This document shows, piece after piece, positions 7,458 to 15,913 of a stretch of 64,000 nucleotides of DNA. Source of the stretch: Ramlibacter rhizophilus (GTDB lineage Bacteria; Pseudomonadota; Gammaproteobacteria; Burkholderiales; Burkholderiaceae_C); NCBI RefSeq assembly GCF_004681965.1, contig NZ_SMLL01000001.1, positions 248,001-312,000 on the forward strand, written 5' to 3'. Every line of letters starts with the position of its first letter. Position 1 is the first letter of the stretch. The translations under genes were made by a program, and so were the position numbers. Below the pieces are notes generated by a model, which did not search any database, was not told where the DNA came from, and was given only the letters and a program-made list of their open reading frames with translations.

Positions 7458-8602
7458 GGTGTCGGGGAGTCCATCTCGCCCAGGCGCGGAGGCGGGCCCG
7501 GGGGCCGGGGGCGCTGGCCGTCCAGGCTGAAGGGCAGGCCCATGAGCGGGATGCTGCTGCCGGGCACCTGCTGCATCAGGCCCAGCGCCTCGGTCTGCGG
7601 GTGCGCGAGCATCTGGCGGACGTCCTGCACCGGTGCGCAGGGGATGCCCGCGTCGTCGAGCCGTTCGAGCCACTCGTCGCTCGTGCGCGTGGCGAAGACC
7701 GCTTCGAGCAGGGCGTAGAGCGCCGCGGCGTTCCCGACCCGCTGCGCGTTGCCGGCAAAGCGCGCGTCCTGCGCCCATTCGGGATGGCCCACCACCTCGC
7801 ACAGCGCGCGGAACAGCTTGTCGTTGCCGGCGGCCACCACCAGGTCGCCATCGCGCGTGCGGTAGGCCCGGTAGGGGACGATGCCGGCCTGCCCCGAGCC
7901 CAGCTTGCCGGGCAGCTGGCCACCCGCGAGGAACTGCGTGACGTACATGGTCATCCAGCAGGCGGCGGTCTCGAAGAGGGACACGTCCACCACGCCGCCT
8001 TCGCCCGTGGCCTGGCGCCGCATCAGCAGCGAGACGATGCCCAAGGCCGCCCACATGCCCGAGCCCATGTCCACGATGGACGGGCCCACGCGCACCGGGG
8101 CGCCGCCGGGTTCGCCCACCACGCTCATGATGCCGCCGAAGGCCTGCATCAGCGGGTCGTAGCCGGGGCGGCCGGCGAGCGGTCCCACCGGGCCGAAGGC
8201 GCCCAGATTGCAGTACACGAGGGCGGGCTTGCGCCCGCGCAGGGTGGCGGCGTCCAGCTTCAGCGCTTCCACCTGGCCGGGGCGCATGTTCTGCAGCACC
8301 ACGTCGGCCCGCGCGTCGATCAGCGCGTTCAGGCGCGCGAAGTCCTCGGGCTTGCGCAGCTCCAGCACCAGCGAACGCTTGCCGCGGTTGATGGCCTGGA
8401 AGGTGGCGGCCGCGCCGTCCACGAAGGGCGGCCCCCAGTGCCGCGCGTCGTCGCCGGCCGGCTTCTCGACCTTGATGACCTCCGCGCCCAGGTCCGCGAG
8501 GATCTGGCCCGCGAAGGGCGCGGCCACGCTGTGGCCGAGCTCGATCACCGTGCAGCCGGCCAGCGGCAGGGCGCCGCGCGCGTCGGAGGAAGGAGCGCCC
8601 AA
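7454..8602 (-). CDS. Class III (CaiB/BaiF) CoA-transferase
   Basis: This encodes 382 aa. Formyl-CoA-transferase family enzymes move CoA from a donor such as succinyl-CoA to a carboxylic acid. Typical segments are VIELGHSVAAPFAGQILADL, INRGKRSLVLELRKPE and the catalytic Asp178 in PSIVDMGSGMWAA. It starts four bases after the Bug gene stop and would activate the acid that the Bug protein captures. The following dehydrogenase, hydratase and lyase then act on the CoA ester. The substrate is inferred, not shown. Confidence 0.9.
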   Translation of the reverse strand: MGAPSSDARGALPLAGCTVIELGHSVAAPFAGQILADLGAEVIKVEKPAGDDARHWGPPFVDGAAATFQAINRGKRSLVLELRKPEDFARLNALIDARADVVLQNMRPGQVEALKLDAATLRGRKPALVYCNLGAFGPVGPLAGRPGYDPLMQAFGGIMSVVGEPGGAPVRVGPSIVDMGSGMWAALGIVSLLMRRQATGEGGVVDVSLFETAACWMTMYVTQFLAGGQLPGKLGSGQAGIVPYRAYRTRDGDLVVAAGNDKLFRALCEVVGHPEWAQDARFAGNAQRVGNAAALYALLEAVFATRTSDEWLERLDDAGIPCAPVQDVRQMLAHPQTEALGLMQQVPGSSIPLMGLPFSLDGQRPRPPGPPPRLGEMDSPTP

Positions 8603-8606
8603 GCCG

Positions 8607-9584
8607 TCACTCCACCTTGATGTTGGCCTCGCGGATCAGCTTGCCGCGCTGCTCGAACTCACGCTTCTGCAGCTCGGCCAGCTCGCTGCTGCCGCCGGCG
8701 ACCACCTCCATGCCCGCGGTGGCGAGCTTGGCCTTGACCTCGGGGTCGCGCAGCACCTTCACCAGCTCGTCGCTCAGCTTCTTCGCGACGGGCTCGGGCA
8801 TCTTGGCGGGGCCGAAGAAGGCGAGCCAGGACGGCATCTCGATGCCCGGAATCGATTCGCTCATGGTGGGCACGTTGGGCAGGCCCTCGGCGCGCTTGCC
8901 GCCGGTCACGGCGATGGCCTTGACCTTGCCGCCCTGGATGTGGGGGATGACGGTGATGGCACTGGCAAAGAGCATGGGGATCTGCCCGCCCAGCAGGTCG
9001 TTGAGCGCCGGGCCGCCGCCGCGGTAGGGAACGTGCGTGAAGGGCGCGCCGGTACGGGCTTTCAGCAGTTCGCCGGCCAGGTGGTGGGGCGAGCCGGTGC
9101 CCGAGCTGCCGTAGCTGCCCTTGCCGGGGTTGGCCTTGGCCCAGGCCACCAGCTCGTCGAGGTTCTTGGCCGGAACCGACGGGTGGACCACCAGGGCGAT
9201 CGGGTTCATGGCCACCAGGGCCAGCGGCGTGAAGTCGCGGATGGGGTCGAAGGGCGGGGTGGCGGTGAGGTGGGTGTTGGCCGCATGGGTGGCGTCCGTG
9301 CCCATCACGAAGGTGTAGCCGTCCGGCGCCGAGCGGGCCACGTGTTCGGAGCCGATGTTGCCGCTGGCGCCGGCACGGTTGTCCACCACGACCGACTGGC
9401 CCACGTTGGCGGAGAGCTTCTGCGCCACGATGCGCGCCACCGCGTCGGTCGAGGCGCCGGGCGGGTAGGGCACCACGATGCGGATCGGCTTGTCCGGGTA
9501 CGTGCCCTGCGCCACGGCCAGGCCGGGGGTGGCGAGCGAGAAGGCGAGGGCGGCCGCGGCAAGGGCGGCTTGGCGTCGATTCAT
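8607..9584 (-). CDS. Bug-family tripartite tricarboxylate transporter binding protein
   Basis: This encodes 325 aa from ATG 9582-9584 with AGGAGA upstream. A Sec signal peptide covers residues 1-26 (MNRRQAALAAAALAFSLATP, ending AVAQG). Bug (TctC-like) periplasmic proteins bind carboxylates or similar small acids. Hallmarks are KPIRIVVPYPPGASTD, the GASGNIGSEHVARSAPDGYT segment, and PFDPIRDFTPL. No TctA/TctB membrane genes are in the window, a common situation in Burkholderiales, where Bug genes are scattered. It heads the operon and is divergent from the SDR gene, with a 12-bp palindrome between them. Confidence 0.92.
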   Translation of the reverse strand: MNRRQAALAAAALAFSLATPGLAVAQGTYPDKPIRIVVPYPPGASTDAVARIVAQKLSANVGQSVVVDNRAGASGNIGSEHVARSAPDGYTFVMGTDATHAANTHLTATPPFDPIRDFTPLALVAMNPIALVVHPSVPAKNLDELVAWAKANPGKGSYGSSGTGSPHHLAGELLKARTGAPFTHVPYRGGGPALNDLLGGQIPMLFASAITVIPHIQGGKVKAIAVTGGKRAEGLPNVPTMSESIPGIEMPSWLAFFGPAKMPEPVAKKLSDELVKVLRDPEVKAKLATAGMEVVAGGSSELAELQKREFEQRGKLIREANIKVE

Positions 9585-9665
9585 CACGTTGTCTCCTGTT
9601 GGGGGCTCGGTCTCTCGTGAACATGAATGCAGTCGCTGCCGGCCGCGGGCATGGAAGGGGCCTAA

Positions 9666-9677
9666 ACGTCCGGACGT
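9666..9677. promoter_or_regulatory. Candidate operator: perfect 12-bp palindrome
   Basis: ACGTCCGGACGT is a perfect palindrome in the 138-bp gap between the divergent Bug operon and the SDR gene. A -10-like TTATGCT follows at 9684-9690. The GntR/UTRA regulator encoded at 10513 is the obvious candidate binder. No binding evidence is available. Confidence 0.45.
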
Positions 9678-9722
9678 CCGCATGTTATGCTCCTCCCCGT
9701 TCGCCTGTCAAACCAGCACGCC

Positions 9723-10496
9723 ATGACCGCAGACCGTTCCCATTCGCCCCTGTCCGGCCGCGTGGCCCTCGTCACCGGCTCCGGCCGCAACATCGGCCGC
9801 GCCATCGCGCTGTCACTGGCCGCGCAGGGCGCGCGCGTGGTCGTCAACGGCCACAGCGACGCCGCGGCGGTGGACGGCGTGGTGGCCGAGATCGAGGCCC
9901 AGGGCGGCGAGGCGGCGGGGGTGATGGCCGACGTGGGCCGCGACGAGGACGTCGCGCGCCTGGTGCGCTCGGCCGTCGATCGCTTCGGCTCGCTGGACAT
10001 CGTCGTCTCCAACGTCGGCATCCGCCGCAAGCAGCCTTTCCTGGAGATCACGCCCGAGCAGTGGGACGAGGTGCTGCGCACCAACCTGTCGGCCGCCTTC
10101 TACCTCGCGCGCCACGCCATCCCGCACATGCAGGCGCGGCGCTGGGGGCGCCTGGTGTTCATCTCCGGCTTCGACGGCTTCTGGGGCCAGGTCACGCACC
10201 GCGCGCACAACATCACGGCCAAGGCCGGCCTGCACGGCCTGGCCATGGCGCTGGCCCGCGAATTCGGCCCCGACAACATCACCGCGAACACGGTGGCCCC
10301 GGGCGCCATCGACACCGTGCGCGACTGGTCGCAGTACACCCACCAGCAGCGCGAGCAGCTGGAGAAGGAAATTCCCCTGGGCCGCTACGGCAAGGTGGAG
10401 GAGGTGGCCGCGGCCTGCGAGCTGCTGTGCGCCGAGCGCGGCGGCTTCATCTCGGGCCAGGTGATCCACGTCAACGGCGGCCACTACATGTATTGA
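9723..10496 (+). CDS. Short-chain dehydrogenase/reductase lacking the catalytic Tyr
   Basis: This encodes 257 aa from ATG 9723. The Rossmann motif TGSGRNIG (18-25) and SNVG near 96-99 are classical. The active-site Ser148 is present in FISGFDG, but the YxxxK motif reads NITAK: Asn163 replaces the catalytic Tyr while Lys167 remains. The protein may use another base or catalyse a different reaction. The C-terminus, NGGHYMY, is family-like. It is the first gene of a plus-strand cluster with a GntR regulator, MFS transporter, crotonase and CoA-transferase, and is divergent from the Bug operon. Confidence 0.85.
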   Translation: MTADRSHSPLSGRVALVTGSGRNIGRAIALSLAAQGARVVVNGHSDAAAVDGVVAEIEAQGGEAAGVMADVGRDEDVARLVRSAVDRFGSLDIVVSNVGIRRKQPFLEITPEQWDEVLRTNLSAAFYLARHAIPHMQARRWGRLVFISGFDGFWGQVTHRAHNITAKAGLHGLAMALAREFGPDNITANTVAPGAIDTVRDWSQYTHQQREQLEKEIPLGRYGKVEEVAAACELLCAERGGFISGQVIHVNGGHYMY

Positions 10497-10512
10497 CCCG
10501 GCGGGCCTTGGC

Positions 10513-11301
10513 ATGATCGCGGCCGTGAACGCCGAGACTCCCATGACCGAAGAGGCCGCCGCCGCGCGCGGCCCGCGCTACCAGCAGCTGACCGACACGC
10601 TGGTGCGAGAGATCCGCGAAGGCCGCTACCCCGTCGGCTCGCTGCTGCCCCCCGAACCCCAGTTGTGCCAGCGCTTCGCCGTCTCGCGCCACACCGTGCG
10701 CGAGGCCGTGCGCCACCTGTGCGAGATGGGCCTGGTCTCGCGCCACCAGGGCGTGGGCACGCGGGTGCGGGCGGCCCGCGGGGACAAGCAGTACGTGGCG
10801 TCCCTGTCCACGCTGGGGGACCTGATGGCCTACGCCCGGGGCACGCGCCTCGAGGTCCTGGGCTCGCGCTGGGTGGATGCGGACGAGGCGCTGGCCGCGC
10901 AGCTGCGCTGCGGCGAGGGCGAGCACTGGCTGGAGCTGGACACCTGCCGCTACGCCACCCTCGGCGGTGAGCCCATCGTGCACATGCGCGTGTACGTGCG
11001 GCCCGAGGCGGCCGGCATGCGCGAGGAGCTGGAGCGCGGGCAGGCCTGGGTCTTCGGCCTGGTGGAGAAGTACGGCGGCGAGCGCATCCTGGAGGCGCAG
11101 CAGGTGGTCGGCGCGGTCGCGGTGCCGGCCGACAGCGCCCGCGTGCTGGGCGTGCGGGCCAAGTCGCCGGGCCTGCTGGTGCGCCGCTTCTACCTCGGGC
11201 GCGGCGACCGGCTGCTGTCGGTCTCGGTGAACGTGCATCCGGTGGGCCGCTTCGAGCTCACCACCACCTGGCGACTGGAAGAAGCCGCGGGGCGCCCATG
11301 A
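10513..11301 (+). CDS. GntR-family regulator with UTRA (HutC-type) domain
   Basis: This encodes 262 aa; an internal ATG at 10543 is an equally possible start and neither has a strong ribosome site. A winged helix covers roughly residues 20-85 (YQQLTDTLVREIREGRYPVG, then RFAVSRHTVREAVRHL and GVGTRV). A UTRA ligand-binding domain follows (about 100-255: LELDTCRYATLGGEPIVHMR, then FYLGRGDRLLSVSVNVHP). It probably represses the flanking catabolic genes until a pathway acid or CoA ester binds. It lies 16 bases after the SDR gene, and its stop overlaps the MFS start (ATGA). Confidence 0.9.
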   Translation: MIAAVNAETPMTEEAAAARGPRYQQLTDTLVREIREGRYPVGSLLPPEPQLCQRFAVSRHTVREAVRHLCEMGLVSRHQGVGTRVRAARGDKQYVASLSTLGDLMAYARGTRLEVLGSRWVDADEALAAQLRCGEGEHWLELDTCRYATLGGEPIVHMRVYVRPEAAGMREELERGQAWVFGLVEKYGGERILEAQQVVGAVAVPADSARVLGVRAKSPGLLVRRFYLGRGDRLLSVSVNVHPVGRFELTTTWRLEEAAGRP

Positions 11302-12539
11302 GCGCGCCGCCGCGCCGGCCCTGGCTGGGGCTTCAGGCCACGCTGGCCACGCAGGTGCTGGCGACCTTCTCGCTCAGCGTCGCACCCGTGCTGGCCCCTG
11401 CGGTGGCGCCGCAACTCGGCCTGGCGCCCGAGCGGGTGGGCCTGTTCACGGGACTGGCCTACGCGCTGGCCATGCTCGCGGGCCTGGGCAGCGGCGCCTG
11501 GGTGGCGCGCCACGGCGCGACGCGGCTCATGCAGGCGGCGATGGCCTGCATGGCGGCCGGCCTGCTGCTGATGGCGGTGGGTGAGCCCGGCCTCTTCCTG
11601 CTCGCCGCCATCGTCATGGGCGCGGGCTACGGCAGCACCAACCCGGCGACGGCGGACATCCTGGGGCGACACGCGCCCCTGCGATCGGCCGGCCTCTTCT
11701 TCGCGCTGAAGCAGACGGGCGTTCCCATCGGCGTGGGACTGGCGGGGCTGCTGATGCCGCTGGGCCTGGCGGTGCTGGGATGGCAGGCCTCGCTGTTCGC
11801 GGCCGGCGCCTCCAGCTTGGTCCTCGCGCTGCTGCTGCAGCGGGTGGCGCGCAGTCTCGATGCCCGCGATGCCCGCGATGCGGCGCCCGCACCCGCACAG
11901 GCGGGCTGGGGTGAGGCCATGCGCCTCGTGCTGCGCCGCCCGGGCCTGCGCAACCTCAGCCTGGGCTCCTTCGCCTATGCGATGGCGCAGCTGGGCTTTC
12001 TCACCTTCGTGGTCGCCTTGCTGCACCTGGAGCGCGGACTGCCGCTGGGGGTGGCCGCGGGTCTGCTCTCTGCCTCGCAGCTCGTGTGCGTCTTCGTGCG
12101 GGTCGGCACCGGGTACCTGTCCGACCGCTGGGCCAGCCCGCGCACCGTGCTGGCGGCGCTCGGCGTCGGCGCGGCGGCGAGCTTCACGCTGCTCGCGCTG
12201 CTGCCGGCTTCCGCCCCCACATCCCTGCTGGCCGTGGCCGTCATGGCCTGCGGCGCCACCAGCATGGGCTGGAACGGCGTGTACTTCGCCCAGATCGTGC
12301 GTTCGGTCGAGCCGCACGAGCTGGCGGCCAGCGCCGGCGCGGTGCAGTTCTTCACCTTCGGCGGCGGCCTGGTCGCACCGGTACTGTTCGGCCTGTGGCT
12401 GGCGCAGGGCGCGAGCCACGCGTCCGGCTACCTGGCGCTGGCCGGGGTGGCCGGCGCGGGTGCCGTGCTGATGCTGCGCTCGGCCCCGCCGGCCGGCCAG
12501 CCTTCCACTTCTTCTTCCGTGAGCCATGAGCACTCCTGA
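11298..12539 (+). CDS. MFS transporter
   Basis: This encodes 413 aa with about 12 hydrophobic segments, typical of a major facilitator transporter in the inner membrane. A central loop near residues 190-205 separates the two six-helix halves and holds the small duplication DARDARDA, encoded by a tandem GATGCCCGC repeat at about 11860-11881. The segment LSDRWASPRT between predicted helices matches the MFS loop signature. It is translationally coupled to the GntR gene and overlaps the next crotonase gene by 14 bases, so uptake or export of the substrate or product of this cluster is likely. Confidence 0.87.
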   Translation: MSAPPRRPWLGLQATLATQVLATFSLSVAPVLAPAVAPQLGLAPERVGLFTGLAYALAMLAGLGSGAWVARHGATRLMQAAMACMAAGLLLMAVGEPGLFLLAAIVMGAGYGSTNPATADILGRHAPLRSAGLFFALKQTGVPIGVGLAGLLMPLGLAVLGWQASLFAAGASSLVLALLLQRVARSLDARDARDAAPAPAQAGWGEAMRLVLRRPGLRNLSLGSFAYAMAQLGFLTFVVALLHLERGLPLGVAAGLLSASQLVCVFVRVGTGYLSDRWASPRTVLAALGVGAAASFTLLALLPASAPTSLLAVAVMACGATSMGWNGVYFAQIVRSVEPHELAASAGAVQFFTFGGGLVAPVLFGLWLAQGASHASGYLALAGVAGAGAVLMLRSAPPAGQPSTSSSVSHEHS

Positions 12540-13308
12540 ATCCCAGTCCCTTCCACCCTCGCTCGACATCGCGGGCGGCGTCGCCCGCATCACGCTGCGC
12601 CGCCCGGCGCACCGCAACCGCCTGCACAACGAGGACCTGGCCCTGCTGGTCGAGGCCTTCGGGCGCGTGGACGGCGACGCTTCCGTCCGCGTGCTGGTGC
12701 TGGACGCCCAGGTGCTGGCCGAGCGGCCGGTCTTCAGCGCCGGCTACCACACGGGCGAGTTCGACGGCGGCCGGCCCGCCATCGAGTTCGAGGACGTGGT
12801 GCAGGCGCTGGAGCGCCTGCGCCCGGTGACGATCTGCATGCTGGCGGGCAGCGTGTACGGCGGCTCCACCGATCTGGTGCTGGCCTGCGACCTCGCGCTG
12901 GCGGCCGAAGGCATCGAGATGCGCATGCCGGCCGCGGCGCTGGGGCTGCACTACTACCCGAGCGGGCTGCAGCGCTACGTGTCCCGGCTGGGCGTGAGCG
13001 TGGCCAAGCGCGCCTTCCTCACGGCCGAGCCCCTCGACGCCGAGACCCTGCTGCGCGTGGGCTACGTGAGCGAGCTGCATCCGCGCGCGGCACTGGCCGC
13101 CCGCGTGGACGCGCTCGCGCGGCACATCGCCACGCTGTCGCCCCTGGCGCTGGAGACCACCAAGCAGTCCCTCAACGAGCTGGCGCGCGGCGAATTCGAT
13201 GCGGCGCGACTGCGCGAACGCATCGACCGCACCATGTCCAGCGAAGACTTCGCCGAGGGCCGCCGCGCCTTCGCCGAGCGGCGCAAGCCTCGGTGGAAGG
13301 GGCGCTGA
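12526..13308 (+). CDS. Crotonase-family protein with altered active site
   Basis: This encodes 260 aa. The crotonase fold is clear from FSAGYHTGEF, the oxyanion-hole segment GSVYGGSTDLVLACD, and the C-terminal EGRRAFAERRKPRWKGR. The two hydratase glutamates are not conserved: the first position is Asp within GGSTD, and the second lies in RMPAAALGLHYYPSG with Ala in its place. Simple 2-enoyl-CoA hydratase activity is therefore doubtful; an isomerase, hydrolase or decarboxylase activity is possible. Its start lies inside the MFS gene and its stop is just before the CoA-transferase start. Confidence 0.85.
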   Translation: MSTPESQSLPPSLDIAGGVARITLRRPAHRNRLHNEDLALLVEAFGRVDGDASVRVLVLDAQVLAERPVFSAGYHTGEFDGGRPAIEFEDVVQALERLRPVTICMLAGSVYGGSTDLVLACDLALAAEGIEMRMPAAALGLHYYPSGLQRYVSRLGVSVAKRAFLTAEPLDAETLLRVGYVSELHPRAALAARVDALARHIATLSPLALETTKQSLNELARGEFDAARLRERIDRTMSSEDFAEGRRAFAERRKPRWKGR

Positions 13309-13310
13309 AC

Positions 13311-14507
13311 ATGCCTGCCATCCATGCCGGCCAGGCCCTGGCGAAGCTGCGCGTCCTCGACCTCTCGCGCGTGCGCGCCGGGCCGACCTGCGTGCGCATG
13401 CTGGCCGACTTCGGCGCCGACGTCGTGCGCATCGAGCCGCCCCCCGGCGTGGACGACAACGAGAACATGTTCGTGGACAGCCGCGAGGGCAGTGACTTCC
13501 AGAACCTGAACCGCAACAAGCGCTCGCTCACGCTCAACCTCAAGCACCCGCAGGGCCGTGCCGTGCTGCAGCGCCTGGTTCGCGATGCCGACGTCGTCGT
13601 GGAAAACTGGCGCCCCGATGTGAAGCACCGCCTGGGCATCGACTACGAGTCGCTGCGCGCCATCAACCCGCGCGTGATCCTCGCCAGCATTTCCGGCTTC
13701 GGCCAGGACGGGCCTTACGCCGGCCGGCCCGGCTTCGACCAGGTGATCCAGGGCATGGGCGGGCTGATGTCGGTGACCGGCTTTCCCGAACACGGCCCGG
13801 TGCGCGCGGGCATCGCCGTGGCCGATTCCAGCGCGGGCCTGTACCTGGCGCTGGGCATCTTCGCGGCGCTGCTGGAACGCGAGCAATCGGGCCAGGGCCA
13901 ATGGGTTCAGGCCTCGCTCCTGCACGCGCAGATCGCCATGATGGACTTCCAGGCCGCGCGCTGGCTCAACGAAGGCCAGGTGCCCGTGGCCTGCGGCAAC
14001 GACCATCCCACGGCCAGCCCCATGGGCCTGTTCCGCGCGAGCGACGGACAGGTCAACATCGGCGTGGCCGGCAGCGGCAACTGGCGGCGCTTCTGCGAGG
14101 TGCTGGGGCAGCCCGGGTGGATGGAGGATGCGCGCTTCCTCGACGTGAAGGACCGCATCGCGAACCGCGCCGCGCTCACGGTGGAGATCGAGCGCGTGCT
14201 GGGCACGCAGCCCGTGAGCCACTGGGTCGAGGCCCTGAACCGCGCGGGCGTGCCGGCCGGGCCGGTCTATTCCGTGCCCGAGGTGTTCGAGGATCCGCAG
14301 GTGCGGCACCTGGACGTGGTGGCCGAGGCGACCAGCGCCGGCGGTCGCAAGCGCCGCTTCATCACCCAGCCGGTGCAGCTCTCACGCACGCCGGGCTCGG
14401 TGCGCAGCGCCGCGCCGGGCTGTGGACAGCACACGGACGAGGTCCTGCGCGAGGCGGGCTACGAGGACGCGCAGATCCGCGCCCTGCGGGAGGCGGGGGT
14501 GGTGTGA
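13311..14507 (+). CDS. Class III (CaiB/BaiF) CoA-transferase
   Basis: This encodes 398 aa from ATG 13311, behind GGAAGGGGCG; a GTG at 13293 is in frame but would overlap the crotonase gene. Family segments are LRVLDLSRVRAGPTCVRML, LNRNKRSLTLNLKHPQGRA and the catalytic Asp172 in IAVADSSAGLYLALG. It should transfer CoA to a carboxylic acid, supplying the crotonase encoded just upstream. It is the last gene of the plus-strand cluster and is followed by converging hairpins. Confidence 0.9.
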   Translation: MPAIHAGQALAKLRVLDLSRVRAGPTCVRMLADFGADVVRIEPPPGVDDNENMFVDSREGSDFQNLNRNKRSLTLNLKHPQGRAVLQRLVRDADVVVENWRPDVKHRLGIDYESLRAINPRVILASISGFGQDGPYAGRPGFDQVIQGMGGLMSVTGFPEHGPVRAGIAVADSSAGLYLALGIFAALLEREQSGQGQWVQASLLHAQIAMMDFQAARWLNEGQVPVACGNDHPTASPMGLFRASDGQVNIGVAGSGNWRRFCEVLGQPGWMEDARFLDVKDRIANRAALTVEIERVLGTQPVSHWVEALNRAGVPAGPVYSVPEVFEDPQVRHLDVVAEATSAGGRKRRFITQPVQLSRTPGSVRSAAPGCGQHTDEVLREAGYEDAQIRALREAGVV

Positions 14508-14518
14508 GCCTGTCCACT

Positions 14519-14538
14519 CCCTCCCCCTCTGGGGAGGG
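14519..14538. terminator. Hairpin at convergent gene ends (first of two)
   Basis: CCCTCCCC (14519-14526) pairs with GGGGAGGG (14531-14538) around a CTCT loop, 12 bases after the CoA-transferase stop. There is no T-run. Similar C-rich/G-rich hairpins are common between convergent genes of high-GC betaproteobacteria. Confidence 0.4.
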
Positions 14539-14595
14539 CAGGGGAGGGGGCCACGAACGCCGACCACGCTGCTTCGCGCGAGGCCCCCATCCCAG

Positions 14596-14616
14596 CCTTC
14601 CCCCGGAGGGGGAAGG
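14596..14616. terminator. Hairpin at convergent gene ends (second of two)
   Basis: A perfect nine-base stem CCTTCCCCC/GGGGGAAGG with a GGA loop lies between the converging CoA-transferase and binding-protein genes. It probably works as a bidirectional stop or RNA-end stabiliser; no T-run follows. Confidence 0.4.
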
Positions 14617-14651
14617 TGCCTCAGTCGAACGGCGTTCCGCGCTCCGCTCGC

Positions 14652-15869
14652 CTACTTCTTCACCAGGCTGCAAGTGGACTTGGCGATCGGCTGGAACGCC
14701 TCGTCGCCGGGGATGGTGGCGAGCACCTTGTAGTAGTCCCAGGGATGCTTCGATTCGCCGGGCTGCTTGACCTGCACCAGGTACATGTCGTGCACCATGC
14801 GGCCGTCCTCGCGGATGGTGCCGTTCTTCGCGAAGAAGTCGTTCACCTTCGTGCCTTTCATCTTCGCCATGACGGGCGCTGCGGCGTCGGTGCCGGCGGC
14901 CTTCACGGCCTTGAGGTAGTGCAGGGTGGACGAATAGTTGGCCGCCTGGATGGCCGTGGGCATCTTCTTCATGCGCTCGAAGTAGCGGCGCGCGAACTGG
15001 CGGGTCTGTTCGTCCAGGTCCCAGTAGAAGGCCTCGGTGAGGATCAGGCCCTGCGAGGCCTGCAGGCCCGCGCTGTGGATGTCGGTGATGAAGACCGCCA
15101 GGCCCGCCAGGCTCTGCTTCTTCGGATCGACCCCGAACTCCTGCGCCGACTTGATGGCGTTGATGGTGTCGGCCCCGCCGTTGGCCAGGCCGATGATCTT
15201 CGCGCCGGAGTTCTTGGCCGAGAGCATGAACGAGGAGAAATCGCTCGCGCCCAGCGGGTGGCGCGAGCTGCCCAGCACCTTGCCGCCGTTGGCGTTGACC
15301 ACCTCGGTCACGTCCTTTTCGCTCTGGTGGCCGAAGGCATAGTCGGCGGTGAGGAAGTACCAGCTGTCGCCGCCCTTCTTCAGCAGTGCGCGCGCCGTGC
15401 CGTTGGCCATGGCGTAGGTGTCCCAGGCGTAGTGCACGCTGTTGGGCGTGCAGGCGTCGTTGGTGATGCGCGTGGCGCCCGCGCCGTTGACGATGGCGAT
15501 GCGGTCCTTCTGCTTGGCCACGTTCATCACCGCCAGGGCCACCGCGGAGTTGGTGAGGTCGGTCACCATGTCCACGCCCTCCCGGTCGAACCACTCGCGC
15601 ACCTTGCTGGAGGCGATGTCCGGCTTGTTCTGGTGGTCCATCTCCAGCACTTCGATGGGCTTGCCCAGCACCTTGCCGCCGAAGTCCTCCACGGCCATGC
15701 GCACGGCGGTGGCCGAGCCGCGACCCGACAGGTCGGACAGCGCACCGGTCATGTCGGTGACCACGCCGATGCGCACGGTGCCGTCACTGCCGCCCGATTG
15801 GGCCTGGGCCAGAGGTGCGAGGGCCAGCGCGAGCGCGGCCGAGAGCAGGGTGGAACGGAAGGGGGTCAT
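14652..15869 (-). CDS. ABC transporter substrate-binding protein (branched-chain amino acid/amide type)
   Basis: This encodes 405 aa from ATG 15867-15869 behind AGGAGA. A signal peptide covers residues 1-24 (ending LAQAQ). The mature part is a type I periplasmic binding fold of the LivJ/LivK/HAAT family: VRIGVVTDMTGALSDLSG at the start, LEMDHQNKPDIAS, then WYFLTADYAFGHQ. In catabolic operons of Comamonadaceae such proteins often bind aromatic or acyl acids rather than leucine. No Liv permease or ATPase genes are nearby, so it must borrow membrane components encoded elsewhere. It is the last gene of the minus-strand operon with ligase, crotonase and SDR. Confidence 0.9.
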   Translation of the reverse strand: MTPFRSTLLSAALALALAPLAQAQSGGSDGTVRIGVVTDMTGALSDLSGRGSATAVRMAVEDFGGKVLGKPIEVLEMDHQNKPDIASSKVREWFDREGVDMVTDLTNSAVALAVMNVAKQKDRIAIVNGAGATRITNDACTPNSVHYAWDTYAMANGTARALLKKGGDSWYFLTADYAFGHQSEKDVTEVVNANGGKVLGSSRHPLGASDFSSFMLSAKNSGAKIIGLANGGADTINAIKSAQEFGVDPKKQSLAGLAVFITDIHSAGLQASQGLILTEAFYWDLDEQTRQFARRYFERMKKMPTAIQAANYSSTLHYLKAVKAAGTDAAAPVMAKMKGTKVNDFFAKNGTIREDGRMVHDMYLVQVKQPGESKHPWDYYKVLATIPGDEAFQPIAKSTCSLVKK

Positions 15870-15913
15870 GGGCTTGTCTCCTGGTTGTCGTGGCGCGGAT
15901 GCGCCGGGGCCTG

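Noticed and set aside
13062..14309. Long open frame (415 codons) antisense to the crotonase and CoA-transferase genes
   Set aside because: It is a GC3-driven shadow. The product is His/Ala/Arg-rich with no family motif, while the plus strand carries intact families.
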